DNA from: Undibacterium sp. CCC3.4
GTDB lineage: Bacteria; Pseudomonadota; Gammaproteobacteria; Burkholderiales; Burkholderiaceae_D
Direction of reading: 5' to 3'
DNA: 64,000 nucleotides
Assembly (NCBI RefSeq): GCF_034347425.1
Contig: NZ_CP133779.1
Location: forward strand, 992,001-1,056,000
Shown here: positions 19,748-29,881 of the stretch, one piece after another
Position numbering within the stretch: position 1 is the first letter of the stretch
Layout: each line of letters begins with the position of its first letter
The notes under the pieces: model-generated
The model's input: the letters and a program-made list of their open reading frames with translations, nothing else
Database searches by the model: none
Told to the model about the DNA's origin: nothing
Translations under genes and position numbers: made by a program

Positions 19748-20692
19748 ATGCAAGCAAGCAACGAAACCGTCAGCGCGCCCGTCGATGTGGGCGTGACTGG
19801 CAAATCGCAGGAAAAAATCACCTACGAAAACAACAAACTGCACAAGCGTTTGTGCCGCCAAGTCGGCCAAGCGATCGGTGATTTTAATATGATAGAAGAC
19901 GGCGACCGCGTCATGGTCTGTCTGTCGGGCGGCAAGGATAGCTATGCGCTGCTCGATGTCTTAATGACGCTGCGTCAGCGCGCACCGATCAATTTCGACA
20001 TCATCGCGGTCAACCTGGATCAAAAGCAACCGAATTTTCCGGCCGATATACTACCGGCGTATTTGGAAAAGTTAGGCGTCGCCTACCATATCGAAAATCA
20101 AGATACTTACAGCATCGTCAAGCGGCTTATCCCGGAAGGCAAAACCACTTGCTCCTTGTGTTCACGCCTGCGCCGCGGCATTCTGTACCGCGTCGCCGAT
20201 GAACTCGGGGCGAATAAGATCGCGCTCGGCCATCACCGAGATGATATCTTGGAAACGTTTTTCTTGAATATGTTTTTTGGCGGAAAACTCAAGGGCATGC
20301 CGGCCAAACTGCAGTCGGATGACGGCAAGCACATTGTTATTCGTCCAATGGCGTATGTGAAAGAAGCCGATACCGAACGCTATGCCGAGGTCAAGCAATT
20401 CCCTATCATCCCCTGCGATTTATGCGGTTCACAGGAAAATCTGCAGCGCAAGCAAATCAAGGGTTTGATGCGCGAATGGGACAAGAAATTCCCCGGTCGC
20501 GTCGACAGTATTTTTTCAGCGCTCTCCACCGTGGTGCCTTCGCACTTGATGGATAAAGATTTATTCAATTTCCGCGAACTCAGCATCGACGGTCAGCCGC
20601 GCCTCGATGGCGATATCGCCTTTGATGATGAGCCGTGCGCCACGCCGAGCACGAGCGGCACGGTGATTAACTTGCATCTTGAGAGTGATTAA
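19748..20692 (+). CDS. ttcA: tRNA 2-thiocytidine(32) synthetase TtcA
   Basis: This 314-residue enzyme thiolates C32 of certain tRNAs using ATP and an Fe-S cluster. The PP-loop [15 protein letters not shown] is near residue 58. The paired cysteines [13 protein letters not shown] and the further [19 protein letters not shown] fit the TtcA family. [20 protein letters not shown] is the conserved block after the first pair. It is 8 bp downstream of folB, so probably co-transcribed. Confidence 0.95.
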   Translation: MQASNETVSAPVDVGVTGKSQEKITYENNKLHKRLCRQVGQAIGDFNMIEDGDRVMVCLSGGKDSYALLDVLMTLRQRAPINFDIIAVNLDQKQPNFPADILPAYLEKLGVAYHIENQDTYSIVKRLIPEGKTTCSLCSRLRRGILYRVADELGANKIALGHHRDDILETFFLNMFFGGKLKGMPAKLQSDDGKHIVIRPMAYVKEADTERYAEVKQFPIIPCDLCGSQENLQRKQIKGLMREWDKKFPGRVDSIFSALSTVVPSHLMDKDLFNFRELSIDGQPRLDGDIAFDDEPCATPSTSGTVINLHLESD

Positions 20693-20745
20693 GACTGAGC
20701 GGGCGGCGCTTGAATACCAAGGGAAGCGAGCGCCGATGCACGGCC

Positions 20746-21048
20746 TCAGGACTTACGTACATCCTTTTGCATCGCTTCGCGCAGAATGCTGTTCATTCGG
20801 GTCTGATAACCCTTGCCTTGGCTCTTGAGCCAAGCCAGCACGTCGGCATCCAATCTGACCGTCAGGGGCTTTTTAATGGCTTTGTAGAAGCGTCCCTGTA
20901 CGGCGTTGGCCCACGCTACGTCGCTCAGTACCGGAATGTCGTTGCAGTCGATAGCGTCGTCGGGCAAGGCGGCTAAGACGGCCAGTTCAGCGCGTTGTTC
21001 TTGGCTTAAAGTTGGCAAGTGAGCGTGTTCATATCTCATCGTTTTCAT
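20746..21048 (-). CDS. brnA: BrnA family antitoxin
   Basis: This 100-residue protein ends with a ribbon-helix-helix DNA-binding part (IKKPLTVRLDADVLAWLKSQ, then GYQTRMNSILREAM), as in BrnA antitoxins. The N-terminal part would wrap the BrnT toxin. In intact systems brnT and brnA overlap and the complex represses its own promoter. Here the start overlaps the end of a brnT gene interrupted by an inserted element, so this may be an orphan antitoxin. An alternative start is the Met three codons later. Confidence 0.8.
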   Translation of the reverse strand: MKTMRYEHAHLPTLSQEQRAELAVLAALPDDAIDCNDIPVLSDVAWANAVQGRFYKAIKKPLTVRLDADVLAWLKSQGKGYQTRMNSILREAMQKDVRKS

Positions 21049-21177
21049 CGTACCGTCTCTCCTGTTTCGTCGGTTTGCGTGCTGAAATGATGCGCACTGT
21101 TTCGCTTATGCCATCATCACAGCTCAGCGTGTGTTCCACGAGAAGCAACAAACACCCTTCGACCATGCCTAAGGTTT

Positions 21178-21346
21178 GCCAGGGAAGCGCAGATTTAATC
21201 GCAGTGGAATTGGCCGTTGCCAATGAGGATGCAATGCAAGGCGCCTTTCGCTGTCAATAGTCGACTATTGACAGCGAAAGGCAACGCAGCAGTGCGCCTC
21301 AGTGGCAGCGGACAAACCGCTTGGATTAAATCTGCGCTTCCCTGGC
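21178..21346. mobile_element. 169-bp MITE-like element with 23-bp perfect terminal inverted repeats
   Basis: The ends (21178-21200 and 21324-21346) are exact inverted repeats starting GCCAGGGAAGCGCAGATTTA. No transposase is encoded, so it would be moved in trans. It lies inside brnT. The right-hand 56 bp recur at 46983-47038 with three differences. No clear target duplication is visible because the outermost bases are themselves complementary. Confidence 0.85.
21244..21281. repeat. 38-bp perfect palindrome inside the brnT element
   Basis: Two 19-base arms starting CCTTTCGCTGTCAATAGTC are exact reverse complements with no spacer, centred on GTCGAC at 21262/21263. It would extrude as a cruciform or a long hairpin. 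It is not present in the half copy at 46983. Confidence 0.9.
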
Positions 21347-21617
21347 GTTGTTCTCCGTGCTCAATGCGGTCGGGAACAGATACGGCCAACGGGTCAAAAA
21401 AAACCTGCGCCGCGACCTGAAATAACACACCGTGCTTGTGATAGTTACGGGCGGCTTTTGCTTCGTCCCATTCAAATATTTTGTACATACAATCTTACAC
21501 TACATTTGATTTTTTGTTTTGCTTTCACAAAGCAGGAAACCCAAACTTACGCCTACTCCGCCGAGGAGAAACCGGCCGCAGCTTTCACCGTGCGGCCGTT
21601 GACTGTTGACGCTGCGT

Positions 21618-22952
21618 TCAGACTTCTCGTGCCGGCAACAAAGTGCCACGCACTTCACCGAAACCGATGCGCGGGCAGCCTTCTTTACTGGCCCAAGCAC
21701 GCATGATGACGGTATCGCCGTCGGCCAAGAAAACGCGTTGCTCGCCATTGCTCAGTTGCAGGGTTTTTTTGCCGCCTTCGGACAGTTCCAGCAGCGAGCC
21801 GGCCTCTTCAGGCAGCGGCCCGGACTGGGTGCCGGAGCCGAGTAAATCGCCGGAATTGAGGTTGCAGCCATTAACAGTGTGATGTGCGACCAATTGTGAC
21901 ACGGTCCAATACGAATGTTTGAAATTCGATACCGACAAGCGTTCGGCCGGCTGGCCATCGGCGCGCATGGTTTCTGTCTGCAGTAATACTTCGAGCGCGA
22001 CATCAAAGGCACCGCCGCTGCGCAGCGCGTCTGATTCCAGATACGGCAAAGGTTGTGGGTCGGCCGCGTCACGCGTCCACGCCTGGCGATACGGCAACAG
22101 GGCTTCGAGCGTGACAATCCAAGGTGAGATGGTCGAGGCGAAATTTTTTGCCAAGAATGGACCCAAGGGTTGATATTCCCAGGCTTGCACATCGCGTGCC
22201 GACCAGTCATTCAACAAACACAAACCGAATACATGCGACTCGGCTTGTTCGAGCGCAATCGGCGTGCCGAGCGCATTGCCCTGGCCAATGAAGATGCCAA
22301 CTTCGAGTTCATAATCCATGCGCTTGGCCGGCCCGAAACTCGGCTGCTCGGCATCGGCGGCCTTGGTTTGCGCGCGTGGACGATGAAACTGCTGACCCGA
22401 GATGCCAATCGAAGAGGCGCGGCCGTGGTAACCGATCGGCACCCATTTGTAATTAGGCAGCAAAGGCTGGTCGGGGCGGAATAATTTACCAACCGCGGTG
22501 GCGTGATGTACCGAGGTATAGAAATCGGTGTAATCACCGATTTGTGCTGGCAAAGCGAATTCGGCCGCGCTTTGTGCCAGCAAACAGGCTTGCAAGGTTC
22601 CCATTTGATTCGACCCTTCGCGCAGCACGCGTGAAATCGCCAAACGCAAGGCCGACCAAACCGGCGCACCCAAGCCCATCAGACCATTCAAGCTACTGGC
22701 ATTGATCGCGCCGGTGAAGTAACCACCCTGTAATTCGGTGTACCCGGCAAAGGCATGCACGGCATGGGCCGCGGCCAAATCGAGAATTTGATCACCGATG
22801 GCCACACCGATACGGAAAGCTTGCTTGCTACCAGGCCGGCGAAATACCCCGAACGGCAGATTTTGCAATGGGAAATCGCTCCCGGCCAGATTGGCAGAAG
22901 CCACCCAGCTACGCAGGTTAACGTCATGCGTTTCGTTCAATACTGCTGTCAT
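21618..22952 (-). CDS. fahA: fumarylacetoacetase
   Basis: This is the last enzyme of tyrosine catabolism; it splits fumarylacetoacetate to fumarate and acetoacetate. The protein has 444 residues, with the N-terminal SH3-like part and the C-terminal FAH fold. Visible motifs are [36 protein letters not shown] and the metal-binding [15 protein letters not shown], then [17 protein letters not shown] and [12 protein letters not shown]. The start overlaps the hmgA stop by 4 bp (ATGA), so the two are translationally coupled. Confidence 0.96.
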   Translation of the reverse strand: MTAVLNETHDVNLRSWVASANLAGSDFPLQNLPFGVFRRPGSKQAFRIGVAIGDQILDLAAAHAVHAFAGYTELQGGYFTGAINASSLNGLMGLGAPVWSALRLAISRVLREGSNQMGTLQACLLAQSAAEFALPAQIGDYTDFYTSVHHATAVGKLFRPDQPLLPNYKWVPIGYHGRASSIGISGQQFHRPRAQTKAADAEQPSFGPAKRMDYELEVGIFIGQGNALGTPIALEQAESHVFGLCLLNDWSARDVQAWEYQPLGPFLAKNFASTISPWIVTLEALLPYRQAWTRDAADPQPLPYLESDALRSGGAFDVALEVLLQTETMRADGQPAERLSVSNFKHSYWTVSQLVAHHTVNGCNLNSGDLLGSGTQSGPLPEEAGSLLELSEGGKKTLQLSNGEQRVFLADGDTVIMRAWASKEGCPRIGFGEVRGTLLPAREV

Positions 22953-24244
22953 TTTTGCTCCGGATTGAAATGTTTTTTAATGCCTTGCCAACACTGATAA
23001 TAATCCGCCTGCAACTGCGGCGTTTCCATGGCAGCCCGGGTCGGTTTCAGGATAGTACGTGTTTCTATCATGAATGCCATGGTGTCATCGATCTTATGGG
23101 GCAAGCTGGTATCGCTACGACTGGCCGCTTCAAAGGTGCTGGCATCGGGTCCATGACCACTCATGCAATTATGTAAGCTGGCCCCACCCGGCCGGAAACC
23201 GGCCGACTTGGCATCATACTGCCCATGTAGCAAGCCCATGAATTCGCTGGCGATATTACGATGAAACCAAGGTGGACGGAAAGTGTTTTCCGCCGCCAGC
23301 CAACGTGGTGGGAAAATCACAAAATCGATCGCATCAACCCCCGGTGTATCGCTGGGTGATTGCAACACCAGAAAAATCGATGGATCAGGATGATCATAAC
23401 TGATCGAACCTATGGTATTAAAATGGCGTAAATCGTATTTGTAGGGCGCAAAATTGCCATGCCAAGCCACCACGTCGAGCGGCGAATGGCCGATCGCGGC
23501 GCGCCACAGATTGCCGCTGAATTTGGCCACCAGTTCAAACTCGCCTTCTTGGTCTTCATACCACGCCACCGGCGTGTGAAAATCACGCGGGTTGGCCAAG
23601 CCATTCGAGCCGATCACGCCAAGATCAGGCAATTTGAACATGGCACCAAAATTTTCGCACACATAGCCGCGCGCCGCGCCGTCCGGCAGTTGCACTTGGA
23701 AACGGATGCCGCGTGGGATCACCGCGATTTGCTGCGGCTCGATATCGAGCAAACCGAGCTCTGTGCGCAGATGCAAACGCCCTTGCTGTGGAATGATCAG
23801 CAATTCGGCATCGGCATTATAGTAAAAGCGCGTCGTCATGTCGGAGCTAGCCGCATACATGTGGATGGCACAACCATTCTGCGCATCGGCCGAACCGGTG
23901 CCGGCCATGCTGACCCAGCCATCGATGAAATCGGTGGCCAGCGCGGGCAACGGCAGCGGATCCCAACGTAGTTGGTTGGGGCTGCTCGGCACGGCAGAAA
24001 AATTATTACTCATGTTGCCGTTGCCACAGAGTTGAAACGGCTGATGCAGCGCCGCCGGCCGTATTCGGTACAACCAAGAACGACGATTGGTATGCCGTGG
24101 TGCAGTAAAAGCGCTGCCGGAAATTTGTTCGGCATATAAGCCATAGGCACAGCGCTGCGGCGAATTCTGGTGCTGCGGCAGTGCATCAGGCAAGGCCTCG
24201 CTGGCGAACTCATTGGCAAAGCCGGTTTGATAAAGCAAAGTCAT
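22949..24244 (-). CDS. hmgA: homogentisate 1,2-dioxygenase
   Basis: This is a ring-cleaving Fe(II) dioxygenase of tyrosine/phenylalanine catabolism, 431 residues. It opens [20 protein letters not shown]. The family block [20 protein letters not shown] is present, as are the iron-ligand region [20 protein letters not shown] and [14 protein letters not shown], and [16 protein letters not shown]. It is the first gene of the hmgA-fahA operon. A LysR regulator is divergently encoded 104 bp away and probably controls it. No maleylacetoacetate isomerase gene is in the window. Confidence 0.96.
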   Translation of the reverse strand: MTLLYQTGFANEFASEALPDALPQHQNSPQRCAYGLYAEQISGSAFTAPRHTNRRSWLYRIRPAALHQPFQLCGNGNMSNNFSAVPSSPNQLRWDPLPLPALATDFIDGWVSMAGTGSADAQNGCAIHMYAASSDMTTRFYYNADAELLIIPQQGRLHLRTELGLLDIEPQQIAVIPRGIRFQVQLPDGAARGYVCENFGAMFKLPDLGVIGSNGLANPRDFHTPVAWYEDQEGEFELVAKFSGNLWRAAIGHSPLDVVAWHGNFAPYKYDLRHFNTIGSISYDHPDPSIFLVLQSPSDTPGVDAIDFVIFPPRWLAAENTFRPPWFHRNIASEFMGLLHGQYDAKSAGFRPGGASLHNCMSGHGPDASTFEAASRSDTSLPHKIDDTMAFMIETRTILKPTRAAMETPQLQADYYQCWQGIKKHFNPEQK

Positions 24245-24348
24245 GTTTTTTCCTGAGCAGTGAAGGAGCAGATCAGTGCAAACTTTAATGCAAGCGCCGC
24301 GCTTTTCCTATATAAATGAGGGAATACAGTTCATTCATAAAATCAATA

Positions 24349-25269
24349 ATGCTAGAAGCCAAAGATATCGATCTGAATTTACTGGTGGTGTTTCAAGAAA
24401 TTTTTCAACACCGTCAGATTTCAAGCGTGGCGCGCCGGCTCGGCCTGTCGCAGCCGGCGGTCAGCAATGCCTTGGCGCGGCTGCGGCGCAGCATAGGCGA
24501 TGAATTATTTGTGCGTACCGCCGCCGGTATGCAACCGACCGCGCGCGCCGAACAACTGGCCGATGCGGTGGCACTGGCCTTGACGGGCATTACCGGCGCC
24601 CTCAATGCTGCGCCCGGGTTTGACGCGGCCGCGAGTCGCCGTCGTTTCACCATCGCCATGACGGATGTGGGCGAAGTGTATTTCATGCCGGTACTGGCCG
24701 AATACTTGCATTGTGTTGCGCCGCAGATACAAATCGCCACCGTCCGCGCCAGTAGCATCGATCTGCGCACGGAAATGGAAGCGGGCCGGGTCGATCTGGC
24801 GATTGGTGCCTTCGATCATTTATCGCAAGCTTGGTATCAACGTCGCCTGTTTGCTCAACATTACGTCTGCATGTACCGCAGCGCACACCCGCTGGCCGCG
24901 GCAACCCTGAGCTTGGCCGACTTCACGGCGGCGCGTCACCTGATTGTCGACTCGCGCGAAGAACCGTATGTGCGTATCAATCAAGCCTTGCAAAAAGCCG
25001 GCATTTCTGCCGCAGCACATTTACAAGTACCGCACTTCGTCGCCGTCCCGTATATCGTCAGCCGCAGCGACTTACTCGTGACCGTGCCGCACAAGCTGGC
25101 CGAACGTGCCGCCGCACCGTTCGACTTGCTCTACAGCGCAGCGCCGCTGCCGCTGCCGGAACTCGAAACGCATATGTTTTGGCATCGCCGCTATCATCAA
25201 GACCATGGCAATCAATGGTTGCGCAGTTTTGTCTGTGAACATTTTTTGGAGCAGACGGCACTGGCCTGA
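24349..25269 (+). CDS. LysR family transcriptional regulator
   Basis: This 306-residue regulator has an N-terminal winged helix-turn-helix (DIDLNLLVVFQEIFQHRQIS; ARRLGLSQPAVSNALARLRR) and a periplasmic-binding-like effector domain. I choose ATG 24349 (MLEAKDIDLNLL) because it fits the family N-terminus; an in-frame ATG at 24316 would add 11 residues, and neither has a strong ribosome-binding site. It is divergent from hmgA-fahA, so homogentisate or a related aromatic is a likely effector (inference). Confidence 0.88.
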   Translation: MLEAKDIDLNLLVVFQEIFQHRQISSVARRLGLSQPAVSNALARLRRSIGDELFVRTAAGMQPTARAEQLADAVALALTGITGALNAAPGFDAAASRRRFTIAMTDVGEVYFMPVLAEYLHCVAPQIQIATVRASSIDLRTEMEAGRVDLAIGAFDHLSQAWYQRRLFAQHYVCMYRSAHPLAAATLSLADFTAARHLIVDSREEPYVRINQALQKAGISAAAHLQVPHFVAVPYIVSRSDLLVTVPHKLAERAAAPFDLLYSAAPLPLPELETHMFWHRRYHQDHGNQWLRSFVCEHFLEQTALA

Positions 25270-25365
25270 AAATACTTCATCTGATCGCTGCAAGCTTTTC
25301 CCCCATCACCGAGCAGAAATCCCCTACACTTTGCAGACTATTTACCCTCCCTCAGAGAGCGCCCC

Positions 25366-26514
25366 ATGCCAGTCATCACCTGTGTAGAAGATTTACGTCT
25401 GCTAGCTAAAAAACGTGTACCGAAAGCGTTCTACGATTACGCCGACAGCGGCTCGTACACGGAAAGCACCTACCGCGCCAATACCGATGACTTGGCCGCC
25501 CTCAAGCTGCGCCAACGAGTCGCCATCAATGTCGAACACCGCTCGACCCGCACCACCATGGTCGGCCAAGAGGTGACGATGCCGGTGGCGATCGCGCCGA
25601 CCGGCTTGACCGGTATGCAGTGGGCGAACGGCGAAATGCTCGGTGCCATCGCCGCCGAAAAATTCGGGATTCCCTTCACACTCTCGACGATGAGCATTTG
25701 CTCGATCGAAGACATCGTCAGCGTTACTACCAAACCGTTTTGGTTCCAGCTCTATGTGATGCGTGATCGCGGCTTCGTGAGAGAAATGATACAGCGCGCG
25801 AAAGCTGCCAAATGCTCGGCGCTGGTGCTGACGCTCGATTTACAAATTCTCGGCCAACGCCATAAAGATATCAAGAACGGCATGTCGGTGCCGCCCAAGC
25901 TGACCTTGGCCAATCTGCTCGATCTGGCGACCAAGCCGGCTTGGGCGCTGCGCGCGCTGACCGGTCGCAAGACCTTCGGCAATCTGGTCGGCCATGTCGC
26001 CGGCGGCGACGGTATCCTGACGCTCAGTCAATGGACGGCCAGTCAGTTCGACCCTAGCTTGAATTGGGAGGATGTGGCTTGGATCAAGCAAGAATGGGGT
26101 GGTAAATTAGTACTCAAGGGTATCCTCGATGTCGAAGATGCGCGCTTGGCCGTGGCCGCCGGTGCCGACGCTATCGTGGTCAGCAACCATGGCGGCCGCC
26201 AGTTGGATGGCGCGATGTCGTCGATTCAGGCGCTGCCGGCCATCGTCGAAGCGGTCGGTCATCTGACTGAAGTCTGGTTCGACGGTGGCATCCGCAGCGG
26301 TCAAGATATACTCAAAGCCACCGCACTCGGGGCCAAGGGCAGCATGATAGGACGGGCGTTTTTATATGCGCTCGGTGCCATGGGCGAGCAAGGCGTCACC
26401 ACCATGCTGGAAATTTTGCACAAAGAATTAGATGTCAGTATGGCCTTGACCGGCACCCGCGATATCCGCGAGGTCGGCCCGGACAATTTGATCAAAAATC
26501 TGACTAGGGTTTGA
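25366..26514 (+). CDS. lldD: FMN-dependent alpha-hydroxy-acid dehydrogenase, L-lactate dehydrogenase (LldD) type
   Basis: This 382-residue enzyme oxidises L-lactate, or a related 2-hydroxy acid, to the keto acid and passes electrons to the quinone pool. The start MPVITCVEDLRLLAKKRVPK is typical. Active-site and FMN motifs are present: YDYADSGSYTE, PVAIAPTGLTGMQW, the IVVSNHGGRQLDG stretch with catalytic His and substrate Arg, and WFDGGIRSGQDILKATALGA. The gene ends in a palindrome that carries a mobile element. Mandelate or glycolate specificity cannot be excluded by eye. Confidence 0.88.
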   Translation: MPVITCVEDLRLLAKKRVPKAFYDYADSGSYTESTYRANTDDLAALKLRQRVAINVEHRSTRTTMVGQEVTMPVAIAPTGLTGMQWANGEMLGAIAAEKFGIPFTLSTMSICSIEDIVSVTTKPFWFQLYVMRDRGFVREMIQRAKAAKCSALVLTLDLQILGQRHKDIKNGMSVPPKLTLANLLDLATKPAWALRALTGRKTFGNLVGHVAGGDGILTLSQWTASQFDPSLNWEDVAWIKQEWGGKLVLKGILDVEDARLAVAAGADAIVVSNHGGRQLDGAMSSIQALPAIVEAVGHLTEVWFDGGIRSGQDILKATALGAKGSMIGRAFLYALGAMGEQGVTTMLEILHKELDVSMALTGTRDIREVGPDNLIKNLTRV

Positions 26515-26528
26515 AACCCCGGCCTTCA

Positions 26529-26763
26529 GAGGCTGTCGCAAAAGCCTGATGGACGTTTTTTACACCTGAAACACCGCATACCTCGTCATTCCCGCATGCT
26601 TTTGGCGGGAACCCAGCGTCGTTTTTTACACTGAAAATGCCACAATTTCTGGCATTTTCAGTTAACCACGAACGCCGCTGGGTTCCTGCCAAAAGCGCGC
26701 AGGAATGACGTGGCCACCAGTTAGGGTAATGATACCGACTCAATACCCTTTTGCGACAGCCTC
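26529..26763. mobile_element. 235-bp inverted-repeat element, copy 1 (in the lldD terminator palindrome)
   Basis: The ends are GAGGCTGTCGCAAAAG and its complement. The interior can fold into one long hairpin: GGCGGGAACCCAGCG pairs with CGCTGGGTTCCTGCC around an inner ACTGAAAATGCCA stem. No protein is encoded. The flanks CCGGCCTTCA (26519-26528) and TGAAGGCCGG (26764-26773) are perfect complements, so the element sits in the loop of a pre-existing palindrome between convergent lldD and cheB. The orientation is the same as copies 3 and 4. No 4-bp direct repeat is seen here. Confidence 0.9.
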
Positions 26764-26875
26764 TGAAGGCCGGTGAGCGACGAAGGAGCGACCCGATGGG
26801 AGCGGATGCAAACCCCTTCCAGAGTCTTTTCCATCGTCGCTTGCGACGATCCATTTAGTTGTTACCTCGCTGACC

Positions 26876-27964
26876 TCAGCGGTGCTGCCGACCATAGGCT
26901 TCGATGTCGGCAGCAATCTCACCGAGCGGCACGATGCGGTCGACCGCACCAAGCTTGACCGCTTCTTTCGGCATGCCATACACCACGCAAGTCTTTTCAT
27001 CTTGCGCCAAGGTGCCGGCACCAGCCTTGTGTAAGTCGAGCATGCCAAGCGCACCGTCATCGCCCATACCGGTCATGATGATGCCGAAGGCATTGGCACC
27101 GGCACATTTGGCGACCGAGCGAAACAATACATCAACCGAAGGGCGATGCCGGTTAACCGGTGGCCCATCCATGATCGCTACATGGTACTGAGCACCGCTG
27201 CGTTTGACTTGCATATGTCGGCCACCCGGCGCAATCAGGGCACGCCCGGCAATCACGCGGTCGCCGTTACTGGCTTCGAGTACTTCGATGGCACAGACCT
27301 TGTTAAGTCGTTCAGCAAACGCTGCCGTGAATTTCTCCGGCATATGCTGCACGATCACGATACCCGGTGCGGTACGGTTCAATTGTTTGAGAACCAATTC
27401 CAGCGCCTGGGTGCCACCGGTCGAGGTACCGATGGCGACGATTTTATCGGTGGTTTCCGACATCGCCGCGCCAGCACGAATATCGAGTTCCGGCATGGCC
27501 TGTGACAAGCTCAGCTTGGCTGGTACCTGCAGCGCGCTCATCGACATCGCTTTCACGCGGCGCATATCTGCCTGCGCGGCCGCTTTTACGGCCTGTACGA
27601 TGTCGCCGGCATCTTGCTCCAAAAATCCTTTCAGACCGGCCTTCGGTTTGGTAACAATCCCGACCGCGCCGGCGGCCAGCGCCTGCATCGAGGTAGTGGC
27701 ACCTTTTTCGGTCAAGGTGGAGCAAATGATGACCGGGGTCGGCCGCACGGACATCAGCTTTTTTAAAAAAGTAATGCCATCCATACGCGGCATTTCGACA
27801 TCCAGCACCACCACATCGGGCCAGCGCAGATTCATTTTATCCATCGCAAAGATCGGGTCGGAAGCCGAACCGATGACCTCAATTTCCGGGTCCAGAGCGA
27901 GTACGGCCGCCAGTACCTGCCGCACCACGGCCGAATCATCCACCAACATCACTTTGATCGTCAC
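26876..27964 (-). CDS. cheB: chemotaxis protein-glutamate methylesterase CheB
   Basis: This 362-residue protein removes methyl groups from chemoreceptors. It has an N-terminal receiver with Asp55 ([13 protein letters not shown]) and a C-terminal methylesterase with the catalytic regions [12 protein letters not shown] (Ser), [18 protein letters not shown] (His) and [12 protein letters not shown] (Asp). It is last in the che operon and overlaps cheD by 4 bp. CheA would phosphorylate it for adaptation. Confidence 0.96.
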   Translation of the reverse strand: MTIKVMLVDDSAVVRQVLAAVLALDPEIEVIGSASDPIFAMDKMNLRWPDVVVLDVEMPRMDGITFLKKLMSVRPTPVIICSTLTEKGATTSMQALAAGAVGIVTKPKAGLKGFLEQDAGDIVQAVKAAAQADMRRVKAMSMSALQVPAKLSLSQAMPELDIRAGAAMSETTDKIVAIGTSTGGTQALELVLKQLNRTAPGIVIVQHMPEKFTAAFAERLNKVCAIEVLEASNGDRVIAGRALIAPGGRHMQVKRSGAQYHVAIMDGPPVNRHRPSVDVLFRSVAKCAGANAFGIIMTGMGDDGALGMLDLHKAGAGTLAQDEKTCVVYGMPKEAVKLGAVDRIVPLGEIAADIEAYGRQHR

Positions 27965-28470
27965 GGTGTGCTCACTTTCTCAACATGCTTGACCCAAACA
28001 TCGCCGGACCACAAGTCAAACATCACATTCCGGTGCCCTACCCCGCCTAAATGCTGCGATTTCAACTGCAGCCCGTGCTGCGCGAGTAAACTGCTGCCGA
28101 GCTCGATATTGCGATCCGAGATAGGAAACAAGCCGCTGTTTTGTTGTGGGAATTGGTTGCCACCACCAAACATTTTAATTTCAAAGTCGCGCGGATGGGT
28201 GTGTGATTTTTTTATTTCTTTTAAAAACATTTGCACCGCATCTTCGGCATAGCGGCCATCGAGAGGGTGGTGTTGCTGGCGTTGCGCAGTTTTCGGCAGC
28301 ATATAATGACACATGCCGCCGATGCGTAAGATCGGATGCCAAATTGTGATCGCCACACAAGAGCCGAGAATGGTGCGTATGCGCGTGTCACTGTCACCGA
28401 AATAAAAATCTCCGGGCTGCAAAAAAATATCGATATAAAACGGCGGTGCCGGCATACGAGAGTCGGCCAT
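27961..28470 (-). CDS. cheD: chemoreceptor glutamine deamidase CheD
   Basis: This 169-residue protein deamidates receptor glutamines. It has the catalytic Cys/His region ([20 protein letters not shown] then MCHYMLPK) and the C-terminal [15 protein letters not shown] and [17 protein letters not shown]. It overlaps cheB by 4 bp and abuts cheR with no gap. The order cheR-cheD-cheB is common in betaproteobacteria. Confidence 0.95.
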   Translation of the reverse strand: MADSRMPAPPFYIDIFLQPGDFYFGDSDTRIRTILGSCVAITIWHPILRIGGMCHYMLPKTAQRQQHHPLDGRYAEDAVQMFLKEIKKSHTHPRDFEIKMFGGGNQFPQQNSGLFPISDRNIELGSSLLAQHGLQLKSQHLGGVGHRNVMFDLWSGDVWVKHVEKVSTP

Positions 28471-29301
28471 TCAGCTTGGCCGCTGATAAATCGATGGCTG
28501 TATCAAGCTCAGCGCATTGCTGATGCCATTGAGTGATTCTGAATGACTGATGATGAAGTAGCCGCCGGGACGCAGTTTTTCTACGATACGCTGCAACAAG
28601 CGCTGTTTCGTTTCGATATCGAAGTAAATCATTACATTACGCAAAAAAATGATGTCGAACTCGCCGATGTCGGGCAAGTTGCCCACCAAGTTCAGTTCGC
28701 GAAACGTGACTTTGGCCGTCACCAGCGGGTCGACCAAAAAAAAATCTTCGTATTCATCGCGCCCTTTGAGGCAGTATTTTTTCAACATCGACGGCGGAAT
28801 TTTTTCTGCTGCCAGCATAGGGTAAAGCGCGCGCCGGGCTTTATCAAGCATGCGCGTGGAGATATCAGAACCGAGCACTTCCCAGTTATCACCGGGAAAA
28901 AAAGCCGCCAGCGTCATGGCGATAGTATAGGCTTCTTCGCCGCTGGAGCTGGCAGCGCTCCAAACCCGCATCCGTTGCCGCGGATGTTGCGGGAAAATTA
29001 CTTTTTGCAAAAACTCGAAATGCTTATGCTCACGAAAAAAATAGGTTTCGTTGGTGGTCAGCAGATCGATCGCCATCACGGTTTCGTCTTCATAACCGGG
29101 ACGGCCGAGCAGTGAAAAATATTCGCGGTACGAGGACAAACCCTGCTTACGCAGGCGTTTATCCAGCCGCCCCATCACCAGCGCCTGCTTGCCCTCGTTG
29201 AGCGAAATACCGGTACGTTCATATAAAAAACGCGCAATCCAAACAAACTCATCGGGCGTGAGTGTGCGGACTACCGGCACGGCGTGGGCATTACTCGCCA
29301 T
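28471..29301 (-). CDS. cheR: chemotaxis protein methyltransferase CheR
   Basis: This 276-residue SAM-dependent methylase modifies receptor glutamates. The start is ATG 29299-29301 (MASNAHAVPVVRTLTPDEF), overlapping the cheW end by 11 bp; longer frames lie in cheW. The N-terminal helical domain is followed by the SAM fold: RVWSAASSSGEEAYTIAMTL, EVLGSDISTRMLDKARRA and FDIIFLRNVMIYFDIETKQR. All expected parts are present. Confidence 0.95.
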   Translation of the reverse strand: MASNAHAVPVVRTLTPDEFVWIARFLYERTGISLNEGKQALVMGRLDKRLRKQGLSSYREYFSLLGRPGYEDETVMAIDLLTTNETYFFREHKHFEFLQKVIFPQHPRQRMRVWSAASSSGEEAYTIAMTLAAFFPGDNWEVLGSDISTRMLDKARRALYPMLAAEKIPPSMLKKYCLKGRDEYEDFFLVDPLVTAKVTFRELNLVGNLPDIGEFDIIFLRNVMIYFDIETKQRLLQRIVEKLRPGGYFIISHSESLNGISNALSLIQPSIYQRPS

Positions 29302-29872
29302 GCTCCAACTCCGTTGCGGCATGCGCGTCGCCACCGATGAGCGAACTGCCGAACGCCGACATCTCCTCCAGCGACAAGACCTGTGCCAAGTTGAGAACGA
29401 TGATGAAGCGCCCGCCGCGGCGCGCCATGCCGCTGATGAAATCAGGACGTATGCGCGCCCCGAATGCCGGTGGTGGTTCAATATCGGCAGCGGCGATGTC
29501 GACCACTTCATTGACCGCATCGACCATCACCCCCAAACTTTGTACCTCGTCGCCGTCGGCCTGCAGCATCTCTATGATAACAATACTGGTGCGGCGCGCC
29601 ACTGCAGTGACGCCGCGACCAAAGCGTGCCGTCAAATCGACCACCGGCACCACTTTGCCACGCAGATTGATCACGCCGCGTATGAAATTGGGCATCATCG
29701 GTACTTCGGTCAGGTCGCCATACTGGATGATTTCTTTAATATTGAGAATACCGAGCGCATACACTTCGCCGGCCAATATAAACGTCAGATACTGCGCGCT
29801 CTCGGCCACGCCGGCAATGGCCGTGCGCGCCGCGATTGCACTACTCTGTTTGGATTCGCTCAGGCTGCCCAT
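29291..29872 (-). CDS. cheW: chemotaxis coupling protein CheW
   Basis: This 193-residue adaptor couples receptors to CheA. The CheW fold begins at about residue 28 (YLTFILAGEVYALGILNIKE). The core INLRGKVVPVVDLTARFG, GVMVDAVNEVVDI and RFIIVLNLAQVLS are typical. A short Ser/Ala-rich N-terminus precedes it. It is 9 bp downstream of the receptor gene. Confidence 0.95.
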   Translation of the reverse strand: MGSLSESKQSSAIAARTAIAGVAESAQYLTFILAGEVYALGILNIKEIIQYGDLTEVPMMPNFIRGVINLRGKVVPVVDLTARFGRGVTAVARRTSIVIIEMLQADGDEVQSLGVMVDAVNEVVDIAAADIEPPPAFGARIRPDFISGMARRGGRFIIVLNLAQVLSLEEMSAFGSSLIGGDAHAATELEHGE

Positions 29873-29881
29873 AGCGGTCTC

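Larger units (their letters stand above)
21029..21488 (-). pseudogene. brnT: brnT toxin gene interrupted by a 169-bp element
   Basis: BrnT is a RelE-fold ribonuclease. The N-terminal part (MYKIFEWDEAKAARNYHKHG to IEHGEQR) is read from 21488 to about 21347. The frame then enters the inserted element and hits a stop. The C-terminal part (WQTLGMVEGCLLLLVEHTLS, then VRIISARKPTKQERRYDE) resumes at about 21178 and runs into brnA. Removing the element restores a normal-length BrnT of roughly 95 residues with the family RIISAR motif. The break is therefore insertional and not decay. Confidence 0.85.

Noticed and set aside
26740..27060. Frames running through the 235-bp elements (for example at 26504-26854, 37219-37578, 47263-47517)
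   Set aside because: They are read-through of the non-coding repeat and recur only because the element recurs. No ribosome-binding sites or family signatures.
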